Shown here: positions 54,990 to 62,805 of the stretch, piece by piece
Position numbering within the stretch: position 1 is the stretch's first letter
How the letters are laid out: each line of letters starts with the position of its first letter
NCBI RefSeq assembly: GCF_003072125.1
Contig: NZ_QCYH01000003.1
Span: 317,501 to 381,500, forward strand
Length of the DNA: 64,000 nucleotides
Direction of reading: 5' to 3'
Origin: Pelagivirga sediminicola
GTDB lineage: Bacteria > Pseudomonadota > Alphaproteobacteria > Rhodobacterales > Rhodobacteraceae
Translations under genes and position numbers: made by a program
Notes under the pieces: model-generated
The model's input: the letters and a program-made list of their open reading frames with translations, nothing else
Database searches by the model: none
Told to the model about the DNA's origin: nothing

Positions 54990-56090
54990 TTGGCCGAGTC
55001 GCACACCAGCGACGCGTTTGTTGAATTTGAACGCGTGCAGAAAAGTTACGATGGTGAAACGCTGGTCGTCAAAGACCTGAACCTGTCTGTCCCCAAAGGC
55101 GAATTCCTGACCATGCTGGGCCCCTCCGGCTCTGGCAAGACGACGTGCCTGATGATGCTGGCCGGGTTCGAAACCGCCACGCACGGCGACATCCGCCTTG
55201 GCGGCACGTCGATCAACAACATTCCGCCGCACAAGCGCGGCATCGGCATGGTTTTCCAGAACTACGCCCTTTTCCCCCACATGACGATCGCCGAAAACCT
55301 CGCCTTTCCGCTGGAAGTGCGCAAGATCGGCAAGGACGAGCGCGAAAAGAAGGTCAAACGCGCGCTCGACATGGTCGAGATGGGCAAGTTCGGCGGCCGC
55401 CGCCCCGCGCAACTGTCCGGCGGTCAGCAGCAGCGCGTCGCGCTGGCCCGCGCGCTGGTGTTCGAGCCCGAGCTGGTCCTGATGGACGAGCCGCTGGGCG
55501 CGCTGGACAAGCAGCTGCGCGAGAAAATGCAGTTCGAGATCACGCATCTGGCTCACCAGCTGGGAATCACCACCGTCTATGTGACGCACGATCAGACCGA
55601 GGCGCTGACGATGTCTGACCGCGTTGCCGTCTTCGACGATGGCCGCATTCAGCAGATCGCGGCGCCCGATACCCTGTATGAGAAGCCGGAAAACAGCTTT
55701 GTCGCGCAGTTCATCGGCGAGAACAACACGCTTCGGGGCGTCGTCAAGGAGATCAAGGGCGATCTGGCCGTGGTCGAGCTGGACGACGGCGAGCTGATCG
55801 ACTGCAAGCCGATCAATGTCACCAAGGTCGGCGAGCGCACGCAGGTCTCGATCCGTCCCGAGCGCGTCGAGTTTGATAAAAAACGCCTTCAGCCGGGTGT
55901 GCATACGCTCAAGGCCGAAGTGCTGGAATTCGTCTATATGGGCGACATCTTTCGCACGCGGCTGCGCGTGGCGGGCAATGACGATTTCATCGTCAAGACG
56001 CGCAACGCGCCCGACCAGAAGCGGCTTCAACCGGGCGAGCAGCTGGAAATTGGCTGGCTTCCGCAGGATTGCCGTGCGCTGGATGCATGA
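54990..56090 (+). CDS. Polyamine-type ABC transporter ATPase with TTG start
   Basis: 366 residues. The likely start is TTG 54990, with AATAGGGAGACTGAC placing AGGGAG 6 nt upstream; no ATG or GTG with an RBS lies nearby. Walker A is GPSGSGKTT, signature LSGGQQQRV, Walker B LVLMDEPLGALD, His switch VTHDQTEAL. The C-terminal TOBE domain runs from about 240. It belongs to the PotA/FbpC/spermidine group. It is the first gene of a five-gene operon (ATPase, binding protein, DUF1330, two permeases). Confidence 0.85.
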   Translation: MAESHTSDAFVEFERVQKSYDGETLVVKDLNLSVPKGEFLTMLGPSGSGKTTCLMMLAGFETATHGDIRLGGTSINNIPPHKRGIGMVFQNYALFPHMTIAENLAFPLEVRKIGKDEREKKVKRALDMVEMGKFGGRRPAQLSGGQQQRVALARALVFEPELVLMDEPLGALDKQLREKMQFEITHLAHQLGITTVYVTHDQTEALTMSDRVAVFDDGRIQQIAAPDTLYEKPENSFVAQFIGENNTLRGVVKEIKGDLAVVELDDGELIDCKPINVTKVGERTQVSIRPERVEFDKKRLQPGVHTLKAEVLEFVYMGDIFRTRLRVAGNDDFIVKTRNAPDQKRLQPGEQLEIGWLPQDCRALDA

Positions 56091-56195
56091 TTTTTGGAAT
56101 ATCGCGGCCATATCGGCCCGATGAAAAGGGGGAAAGATCGCCTGACCCGTGGCGATCCCCCCAACTTAAAAACGGGCATAACAAGGGAGAATGTA

Positions 56196-57308
56196 ATGAA
56201 ATTCACTGCAACATTGATGGCCACGACAGCGCTGACCGCTGCGGCAAGCATGGCATCGGCACAGGACATGGCCGATTCGATGACGATCGTCTCGTGGGGC
56301 GGCGCCTATCAGACCAGCCAGCAAAAGGCCTATGCCGAGCCCTATAAGGAGGCCAACCCCGAGGTTTCCATTTCCTGGGATGAAAGCTCCAACGAGGCGG
56401 TGGCCAAGCTGCGTGCGATGAACGAGGCGAACAACCTGACATGGGATCTGGTCGACGTGACCGGCGCCGATGCCATGCGCCTGTGCGACGAAGGTCTGGC
56501 GATGGAAATCGACCATGACGAGATGCTGGCCGAAGGCGACGATGGATCCAGCGCAACGGATGATTTCGGCGAAGTCATCGTGTCGGACTGCTTCATTCCG
56601 CAGATCGTCTATTCGACCACGTTCGGTTATCGCACCGACATGGTTCCCGAAGGGACCGAGCCGCCCAGCAGCATCTGCGACGTCTTCGACACCGAGACAT
56701 ATCCGGGCAAGCGGTCGCTGGAAAAGCGCCCGATCAACAACATGGAATGGGCGCTGATGTGTGACGGCGTGGCGAATGACGAAATCTACGACGTTCTCGC
56801 CACGGACGAAGGCCAGCAGCGGGCGCTGGACAAGCTGGAGACGATCAAGGACGACGTCGTCTGGTGGTCCGCCGGCGCCGACACGCCGCAGCTTCTGGCA
56901 GATGGTGAGGTCTTCATCGGCTCCACCTATAACGGTCGCCTGTTCAGCGTGATCGAAGAGCAGAAGCAGCCCGTCGCGATGATGTGGGATGGTCAGGTCT
57001 ATGACTTCGACGGCTGGATCATTCCTGCGGGCCTGCCCGAGGATCGCCTGGCGCGCGTTGTCGATTTCGTCAAGAAAACGACCGACACCCAGCATCTGGC
57101 GGATCAGGCGAAGTACATCTCCTACGGCCCGGCGCGCGCGTCTTCGGCACCGCTGGTTGGCAAGCATGCCGATCTGGGTATCGACATGGCCCAGCATATG
57201 CCGACCGATCCGGCGAACGCGGGCAACGTGCTTCAGCCCAACTTCAACTTCTGGGCTGACTACCGCGACGATATCGACGCCAAGTTCCAGTCGTGGCTGG
57301 CGCAGTAA
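56196..57308 (+). CDS. Polyamine-type periplasmic substrate-binding protein
   Basis: 370 residues from the ATG at 56196 (ACAAGGGAGAATGTA upstream). Signal peptide 1-22, cleavage ASA|QD. The mature protein opens MTIVSWGGAYQTSQQKAYAEPY, the PotD/ABC-spermidine-like pattern with WGG. NLTWDLVDVTGADAMRLCDEGL, IVYSTTFGYRTDM and YDFDGWIIPAGLPE follow. Specific polyamine, amino-acid or opine ligand cannot be told. Two hairpins follow its stop and may protect its mRNA. Confidence 0.85.
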   Translation: MKFTATLMATTALTAAASMASAQDMADSMTIVSWGGAYQTSQQKAYAEPYKEANPEVSISWDESSNEAVAKLRAMNEANNLTWDLVDVTGADAMRLCDEGLAMEIDHDEMLAEGDDGSSATDDFGEVIVSDCFIPQIVYSTTFGYRTDMVPEGTEPPSSICDVFDTETYPGKRSLEKRPINNMEWALMCDGVANDEIYDVLATDEGQQRALDKLETIKDDVVWWSAGADTPQLLADGEVFIGSTYNGRLFSVIEEQKQPVAMMWDGQVYDFDGWIIPAGLPEDRLARVVDFVKKTTDTQHLADQAKYISYGPARASSAPLVGKHADLGIDMAQHMPTDPANAGNVLQPNFNFWADYRDDIDAKFQSWLAQ

Positions 57309-57318
57309 GACAGGTTGA

Positions 57319-57381
57319 GGCGGATCCTTTGATCCGCCACTGACCAAAGCACAAGTGCGGCCCGCAATGTACGGGCCGCAC
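57319..57381 (+). other. Two tandem intercistronic hairpins after the binding-protein gene
   Basis: Hairpin 1: GGCGGATC (57319-57326), loop CTTT, GATCCGCC (57331-57338). Hairpin 2: GTGCGGCCCG (57355-57364), 7-nt loop, CGGGCCGCAC (57372-57381). Neither has a T-run, so mRNA 3' protection or partial Rho-type arrest is more likely than intrinsic termination. Confidence 0.6.
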
Positions 57382-57406
57382 AGCACAAGACAGGGACAAC
57401 GCACAC

Positions 57407-57694
57407 ATGCCCAAGGGGTATCTGATCGGCCATATCACGGTAAATGACCCGGACGCGTATCGCGAATACGTCGCGCGGGACACGCCCATACTCGAACGGC
57501 ACGGCGGGCGGTTCATCGTGCGCGGCGGACAATCCGAGACTGTCGAGGGCGCGGCGCAGGAGCGCCATGTCGTGATCGAGTTTCCCAGCTACGAGGCCGC
57601 GCGGGCCGCCTATGACGATCCCGCCTATCAGGAAGTCGCCGAGATCCGTCGGCGCACGGCCGACAGCACAATCATTTTGGTCGAGGGGACCTGA
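57407..57694 (+). CDS. DUF1330 family protein inside the ABC operon
   Basis: 95 residues. MPKGYLIGHITVNDPDAYREYV and HGGRFIVRGGQSETVEG, then VVIEFPSYEAARAAYDDPAYQ, are the full DUF1330 pattern, a ferredoxin-like dimeric alpha-beta barrel related to monooxygenases and EthD. No catalytic assignment exists for the family. It is translated between the binding-protein and permease genes (ACAGGGA before the ATG; next ATG 3 nt after the stop), so co-expression with the transporter is clear and its role may be in handling the imported compound. Confidence 0.85.
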   Translation: MPKGYLIGHITVNDPDAYREYVARDTPILERHGGRFIVRGGQSETVEGAAQERHVVIEFPSYEAARAAYDDPAYQEVAEIRRRTADSTIILVEGT

Positions 57695-57696
57695 GG

Positions 57697-59430
57697 ATGA
57701 GTGACGTAACCGACGCAACCACCGCAAAACGTGGCCCGACGCCGGACGATGCGCTGCGCATCGCGGACAGCGGCGATGGCGGGCCGGTTCTGGCGGCGGA
57801 TGGCACGCCGCTCAAGCGCAGCCTGTCGCGCGCCTTGCGCGTGCAGAAAATGCGCGCGCTGGCGCTTATTGCGCCGCTTCTGGTGTTCGTCCTCATCTCC
57901 TTCATCGTGCCGATCGGCGATATGCTGTTCCGCTCGGTCGAGAACCGGATGGTGGGCGATACGCTGCCCTATACCGTCGAAGAGCTGAGCAAATGGGATG
58001 GCGCCAGTGACGCGCTGCCGCCCGAGGCCGTTTATCGCGACCTCTATTTCGACCTGTTCCTCGCTGCCGAGATGAAGCGCCACACGCGCCTTGGCTCGCG
58101 GCTGAACTACGAATCGAGCGGCATGTCGTCGCTCTTTCGCCAGGCCGGCCGCAAGCTGGATGATCCGGGCGACGAGGCGCAAGAGGCGCTTGAGGCGATC
58201 GACGAACGCTGGGGCGAGCGCGAGACGTATTTCGAGCTGTTCAATGCCGCCGAGGGCGCCGAAATTGACAACGACCTGCTGAAAGCGCAGAAAAAGCGCA
58301 TTCGCTATCTGTCCGACACCGTGCCGACCGGCGAGATGGACTTCTCGCCCTCGGCCGAGGTTTCGGCGCTGCTCCCGCTTGCCGCGCGTGTCTATACGTC
58401 TTTCGCGGTCATCACCGGGATGGTCGACAACAAGGTCGTGGCGAAGACCAAGCCGATGGAATCGCTCTATCTTGCGCTTGTTCAGGACGTCACGCGCCCC
58501 GGTTTCGCCGATGATCTGGCCGCCTATAATGGCCCGCAGAAGGACGCGCTGGCCGCGCTGGCCAATAGCGGGCTGACGGCGCCCGATTATACGGCGATCT
58601 TCGAGGAGGTCGACAGGGACTGGGTGAACCTGGACACGTGGCGCGTGATCCAGACGCATAGCGGCACCTTTACCAGCGGTTATTTCCTGAATGCCGTCGA
58701 CATGCAGAAGACGCCCGAAGGACCCGCCGTTCAGCCCGAAAACAAGCGCGTGCTGATCCAGCTGTTCATCCGCACGCTGATCATGTCGCTGACCATCATG
58801 GGGGCGTGCATCCTGCTGGCCTATCCCGTCGCGTGGCTTCTGTCGAACTTGCCGGCGCGTAAGGCCAACGTGCTGATGATCCTCGTGCTGTTGCCATTCT
58901 GGACGTCGCTTCTGGTGCGGACCTCGGCATGGAAGGTGATGCTGCAGCAACAGGGCGTGATCAACGATGTGCTGGTCTGGATCGGCCTTGTGGCGGACAA
59001 TGACCGCCTGGTGATGATCAACAACCAGTTCGGCACGATCACGGCGATGACGCATATCCTGCTGCCTTTCATGATCCTGCCGATGTATTCGGTGATGTCC
59101 ACGATCAATCCCAGCTATGTGCGGGCCGCGAAATCGCTAGGGGCGACCAACTGGACCGCCTTCTGGCGGGTCTATTTCCCGCAATCCATTCCCGGCATCG
59201 GCGCGGGCTCGATCCTCGTGTTCATCCTGTCCATCGGCTATTACATCACGCCCGAAATCGTCGGCGGGACCAAGGGTGTCTTCATCTCGAACCGGATCGC
59301 CTATCACATCTCGTCCAGTCTGAACTGGGGCCTCGCCGCCGCGCTGGGGACGATCCTGCTGGCCGTCGTGCTGCTGCTGTACTGGTGCTATGACAAGATC
59401 GTCGGCATCGATAACGTGAAACTGGGGTAA
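57697..59430 (+). CDS. Polyamine-type ABC permease with large periplasmic insertion
   Basis: 577 residues against about 290 for PotB-like permeases. Residues 1-50 are a polar cytoplasmic N-terminus, and TM1 is about 53-78. About 79-351 is a charged, mostly helical region with no membrane segment, which topology places in the periplasm. TM2 starts near 352 (LIQLFIRTLIMSLTIMGACILL), and the rest is a normal permease core with EAA loop RAAKSLGATNWTAFWRVYFPQ near 476-496 and FILSIGYYITPEIVGGTKG. No frameshift or gene fusion seam is visible. It pairs with the next permease. Confidence 0.85.
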   Translation: MSDVTDATTAKRGPTPDDALRIADSGDGGPVLAADGTPLKRSLSRALRVQKMRALALIAPLLVFVLISFIVPIGDMLFRSVENRMVGDTLPYTVEELSKWDGASDALPPEAVYRDLYFDLFLAAEMKRHTRLGSRLNYESSGMSSLFRQAGRKLDDPGDEAQEALEAIDERWGERETYFELFNAAEGAEIDNDLLKAQKKRIRYLSDTVPTGEMDFSPSAEVSALLPLAARVYTSFAVITGMVDNKVVAKTKPMESLYLALVQDVTRPGFADDLAAYNGPQKDALAALANSGLTAPDYTAIFEEVDRDWVNLDTWRVIQTHSGTFTSGYFLNAVDMQKTPEGPAVQPENKRVLIQLFIRTLIMSLTIMGACILLAYPVAWLLSNLPARKANVLMILVLLPFWTSLLVRTSAWKVMLQQQGVINDVLVWIGLVADNDRLVMINNQFGTITAMTHILLPFMILPMYSVMSTINPSYVRAAKSLGATNWTAFWRVYFPQSIPGIGAGSILVFILSIGYYITPEIVGGTKGVFISNRIAYHISSSLNWGLAAALGTILLAVVLLLYWCYDKIVGIDNVKLG

Positions 59431-59436
59431 CGCGAC

Positions 59437-60321
59437 ATGAGCCTTCCTATCTACGCCACGTTCGGTGAACGCGTCTGGTACTACACATTCCGGGTGATCT
59501 GTGCGCTGATCTTCATCTTCCTGATTACGCCGATCCTCGTGGTGATCCCGCTCAGCTTCAACGCCGAGAACTTCTTTACCTTCACGCCGGAAATGCTGAG
59601 GCTGGATCCGGACGGCTATTCGCTGAAGCATTATGTTGATTTCTTCACCAACAACGAGTGGCAGCGCAGTTTCAAGAACTCGCTGATCATCGCGCCCATC
59701 GCGACGATCATTTCGGTCAGTCTGGGCACACTTGCCGCCGTCGGCCTGAGCCAGAGCCACGTGCCGTTTCGCCGCGCGATCATGGCGATCCTGATCTCGC
59801 CGATGATCGTGCCGCTCATCATCTCGGCGACGGGCATGTTCTTTTTCTACTCGAAGATCGGCAATTTCATGGAAAACTCCATGGGCCTCGACAAGAATCT
59901 GGTGGGCTATATCAAGGTGATCCTGGCCCACGCCGTTCTGGGCATCCCGTTCGTGATCATCACGGTGACGGCGACGCTGGTCGGCTTTGACCGCTCGCTG
60001 ACGCGCGCGGCGGCGAATATGGGCGCGAATCCCCTCACCACGTTCTTCAAGGTGCAGATGCCATTGATCCTGCCCGGCGTGATCTCGGGCGGGTTGTTCG
60101 CCTTCATCACATCCTTTGACGAGGTGGTGGTGGTCCTGTTCGTCGGATCGGCCAGTCAGAAAACGCTGCCGTGGCAGATGTTCACAGGCCTGCGCGAGCA
60201 AATCTCGCCAACCATCCTAGCGGTGGCGACCATCCTTGTCGGCCTGTCGATCCTGCTGCTGACCACCGTGGAATTGCTCAGGCGGCGGTCCGAAAGGTTG
60301 CGGGGCATGTCGCCCGGGTGA
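59437..60321 (+). CDS. Polyamine-type ABC permease (PotC-like)
   Basis: 294 residues with six membrane helices. Helix 1 is VICALIFIFLITPILVVIPLSF, the FFTNNEWQRSFKNSLIIAPIATIISVSLGTLAAVGL segment follows in parts, the EAA loop is RAAANMGANPLTTFFKVQMPLILPG, and FITSFDEVVVVLFVGSA is typical of PotC. It forms the second half of the channel with the long permease. It is the last gene of the operon, followed by a hairpin terminator. Confidence 0.88.
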   Translation: MSLPIYATFGERVWYYTFRVICALIFIFLITPILVVIPLSFNAENFFTFTPEMLRLDPDGYSLKHYVDFFTNNEWQRSFKNSLIIAPIATIISVSLGTLAAVGLSQSHVPFRRAIMAILISPMIVPLIISATGMFFFYSKIGNFMENSMGLDKNLVGYIKVILAHAVLGIPFVIITVTATLVGFDRSLTRAAANMGANPLTTFFKVQMPLILPGVISGGLFAFITSFDEVVVVLFVGSASQKTLPWQMFTGLREQISPTILAVATILVGLSILLLTTVELLRRRSERLRGMSPG

Positions 60322-60327
60322 TGTGAA

Positions 60328-60356
60328 AAGGGCGCCTCACCGGGGCGCCCTTCGTT
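60328..60356. terminator. Hairpin terminator between the ABC operon and ilvE
   Basis: AAGGGCGCC (60328-60336) pairs with GGCGCCCTT (60344-60352), 9-bp stem, 7-nt loop, then CGTTCTGT. It sits between convergent genes and could serve both; the minus-strand side reads AAGGGCGCC...CTTTTCA. Confidence 0.7.
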
Positions 60357-60359
60357 CTG

Positions 60360-61226
60360 TCAGCTGCGCACCAGCGCCTCGTAGGCGGCGCCGATATCAC
60401 GCGTCAGGGCGCCTACCTCGAAGGTATAGGCGCCGATCATGCCCACGGGCGTTACCTCGGCGGCAGTGCCGGTGAGGAAGCACTGCTGAAATCCTTCCAT
60501 CTCCTCGGGCATGATGTGGCGCTCGTGCACGACGATATCGCGCTCTTTCAGCATGCCGATGACGGTCTGCCGCGTCAGCCCGTTGAGAAAGCAGTCGGCC
60601 AGCGGCGTGTGCACTTCGCCATCCTTGACGAAGAAGATGTTGGCGCCCGTCGCCTCGGCCACGTAGCCGCGGTAATCCATGAACAGCGCGTCCGAGCATC
60701 CCTTGGCCTCTGCCGCGTGTTTCGACGTGGTGCAGATCATGTAAAGGCCGGCGGCCTTGGCGTGGACCGGAATGGTCTCGGGGCTGGGGCGCTTCCATTT
60801 GGAGATGTCGAGCTTGGCGCCCTTGGTCTTGGCATCGCCGTAATAGGCGCCCCATTCCCACGCGGCGATGGCCAGATGCACCGCATTGCGCGAGCTGGCA
60901 ACACCCATGTCGGGCCCGGCGCCGCGCCATGCGACGGCGCGGATATATGCGTCCTTCAGCCCTGCCTCTTTCAGCACCTTTTCCTTGGCCGCTTCGATTT
61001 CGTCCACGTTGTAGGGGATCAGGAAATCCAGCTCGCCTGCGGAATAGTGCAGGCGCTCGGAATGTTCGCGGCTTTTGAAAATCTTGCCATTATAGGCGCG
61101 CTCGCCCTCGAATACCGAGCTGGCATAGTGCATTGCATGCGACAGGATATGAACATTGGCGTCGCGCCAATCGACCATCTTGCCGTCCATCCAGATTTTG
61201 CCGTCGCGGTCGTCATAGCTTGTCAT
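60360..61226 (-). CDS. ilvE: Branched-chain amino acid aminotransferase
   Basis: 288 residues from the ATG at 61226 (TTTGGAGTGCTCACT upstream). Class IV PLP fold: DGKMVDWRDANVHILSHAMHYASSVFEG in pieces, PLP Lys region RPSPETIPVHAKAAGLYMI, YVAEATGANIFFVKDG and LTRQTVIGMLKERDI. It moves amino groups between glutamate and branched-chain keto acids in synthesis of Leu, Ile and Val. leuC lies 1.6 kb away on the other strand. It is divergent from petP. Confidence 0.9.
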   Translation of the reverse strand: MTSYDDRDGKIWMDGKMVDWRDANVHILSHAMHYASSVFEGERAYNGKIFKSREHSERLHYSAGELDFLIPYNVDEIEAAKEKVLKEAGLKDAYIRAVAWRGAGPDMGVASSRNAVHLAIAAWEWGAYYGDAKTKGAKLDISKWKRPSPETIPVHAKAAGLYMICTTSKHAAEAKGCSDALFMDYRGYVAEATGANIFFVKDGEVHTPLADCFLNGLTRQTVIGMLKERDIVVHERHIMPEEMEGFQQCFLTGTAAEVTPVGMIGAYTFEVGALTRDIGAAYEALVRS

Positions 61227-61381
61227 AGTGAGCACTCCAAAGCGGGTTTTGCATTTGTTGCGCCGAATAGGCCCGGAGCGGACGTTAAATTGCGCAAAAA
61301 CTGAGATTCGCTACCAGTTGAAACTTGGAAAGTCAATAAAGCTGACGTAAGTTGTTATCAGACCAGACCGGGGGGCGTCAC

Positions 61382-61879
61382 ATGGCCGAAGTCACGGGTT
61401 CCGAGATGCTGCTGTTCCTGACGGATGAGCAGCTGCAACAGGGCATCGAGGCGATGTTTTTCGCCTATCAGGGCTTCACCGCCGATCCTGACCGTATCCT
61501 GATGACGATGGCCTATGGGCGCGCGCATCATCGTGCCGTTCATTTCATTGCGCGCAAGCCGGGCACGACGGTCACGAACCTGCTGAATATCCTTGGCGTC
61601 ACCAAGCAGTCGCTGAACCGCGTGCTGCGCACGCTGGTCGAGGATGGGCTGGTCGAAAGCCGCGTCGGCACCAGCGACAAGCGCGAGCGCAACCTGTATC
61701 TGACACCCGCCGGCCAGACGTTGGAGCGCGAGCTGAGCGACGCGCAGCGTGTGCGCATGCGCGCCGCCTACCGCGCTGCCGGGCCAGAGGCGGTGGCCGG
61801 TTTCCGTCAGGTGCTGGAGGCGATGATGGATCCCGAAATGCGCCGCCGGTATCAGACATTGCGCGGGGCCAACGCATGA
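61382..61879 (+). CDS. petP: MarR-family regulator PetP
   Basis: 165 residues from the ATG at 61382. The MarR winged helix contains TTVTNLLNILGVTKQSLNRVLRTLVEDGLVESRVGTSDKRERNLYLTPAG in pieces (about 60-115). In Rhodobacter capsulatus petP-petR form such a pair upstream of petABC; the arrangement and sizes here match, though petABC is not in this window. The stop overlaps the petR start (ATGA). Upstream palindromes TTGCGCAA (61290-61297) and AGTTGAAACT (61316-61325) could be its operators. Confidence 0.8.
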   Translation: MAEVTGSEMLLFLTDEQLQQGIEAMFFAYQGFTADPDRILMTMAYGRAHHRAVHFIARKPGTTVTNLLNILGVTKQSLNRVLRTLVEDGLVESRVGTSDKRERNLYLTPAGQTLERELSDAQRVRMRAAYRAAGPEAVAGFRQVLEAMMDPEMRRRYQTLRGANA

Positions 61880-62577
61880 GCGATCCGGCCCCCCACCTTC
61901 TGATCGTCGATGATGACGAACGCATCCGCGGCCTGCTGCGCAAGTTTCTTGCGCGGAACGGGTTTCTTGTGTCCGTCGCGCGCGACGCGGCCCATGCGCG
62001 GCGGGTGCTGGCCGGGCTGGAATTCGATCTGATCGTGCTGGACGTGATGATGCCGGGCGAGGACGGTATCGCGCTGACCCGCGCGCTGCGCGAAGCGCTG
62101 GAGACGCCCATTCTGCTGCTGACCGCGCGGGGCGAGACGGAGGATCGCATCAGCGGGCTGGAGGCGGGGGCAGATGATTACCTGCCCAAACCGTTCGAGC
62201 CCAAGGAGCTGTTGCTGCGCATCAACGCCATCCTGCGCCGGATGCCCGAAGCCCCGCCCGACGGCACCGCGCCGAAAGTCCTGCATCTGGGGCCGGTCCG
62301 CTATGACATGGAGCGCTCGGAGTTGACGCAGGACGGCGCGCCGATCCGTCTGACGGCCACCGAGGTGCAGCTGATGCGTCTCTTCGCGCAGCATCTGCGG
62401 CAGCCGGTCAGCCGCGCCCAACTGGTCGAGGATCTGGGCCGGGATGGTGGCCAGGCGCAGGAGCGCGCCATCGACGTGCAGATCACTAGGCTGCGCCGCA
62501 AGATCGAACCCGATCCCAAGCAGCCCCGCTATCTGCAGACGGTGCGCGGCGAAGGTTATATGCTGGCGCCCGACTGA
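61876..62577 (+). CDS. petR: OmpR-type response regulator PetR
   Basis: 233 residues. The receiver has the acidic VDDDE patch near 11-15, phospho-acceptor Asp56 in LIVLDVMMPGEDG, and Lys105 in DYLPKPFEP. The C-terminal winged helix (about 140-230) has LTATEVQLMRLF and QAQERAIDVQITRLRRKIEPDP and ends LQTVRGEGYMLAPD. PetR is reported essential in R. capsulatus. No histidine kinase is adjacent, so its kinase is unknown. A dispersed-element copy starts 13 nt after the stop. Confidence 0.85.
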   Translation: MSDPAPHLLIVDDDERIRGLLRKFLARNGFLVSVARDAAHARRVLAGLEFDLIVLDVMMPGEDGIALTRALREALETPILLLTARGETEDRISGLEAGADDYLPKPFEPKELLLRINAILRRMPEAPPDGTAPKVLHLGPVRYDMERSELTQDGAPIRLTATEVQLMRLFAQHLRQPVSRAQLVEDLGRDGGQAQERAIDVQITRLRRKIEPDPKQPRYLQTVRGEGYMLAPD

Positions 62578-62589
62578 TCGGGCGGAATT

Positions 62590-62612
62590 GGGTATTTTGA
62601 TCAGGAAAAGCC
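62590..62612 (+). repeat. Dispersed element, copy 3 (23 bp), after petR
   Basis: Begins GGGTATTTTGATCAGG and ends AAAAGCC. It starts 13 nt after the petR stop in the same orientation as petR. It differs from copy 1 at four positions. Confidence 0.7.
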
Positions 62613-62664
62613 GGGCCGGGCCATGACACTTGCGAGACGCGGTGGCAGGTAGTATCTGAACGGC

Positions 62665-62751
62665 ATGAGAAAGATATTCGACATCGACGACCGCTCGCGC
62701 CTGCCATGGCGGTTTTTTGGCGCGTCGCTGTCCGTGCTGGCGCATCTATGA
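62665..62751 (+). CDS. Possible 28-residue ORF upstream of leuC
   Basis: ATG at 62665 to TGA 62749-62751, beginning MRKIFDIDDRSRLPWRFFG. No clear Shine-Dalgarno; GTATCTGAACGGC precedes the start. It is not a leucine-rich leader peptide (five Leu of 28, scattered), so an attenuator role is doubtful. A small hairpin overlaps its stop. I do not recognise it. Confidence 0.25.
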   Translation: MRKIFDIDDRSRLPWRFFGASLSVLAHL

Positions 62752-62766
62752 CAGGCGTTTGCCTGT
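62751..62766 (+). other. Small hairpin in the leuC leader
   Basis: ACAGGC (62751-62756), loop GTTT, GCCTGT (62761-62766), followed by TGAATTTCATTT. It could be a weak terminator of the petPR transcript or part of a leuC leader control. Confidence 0.4.
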
Positions 62767-62805
62767 TGAATTTCATTTGCACTCTGACAATACGGGAGAG
62801 GACCG

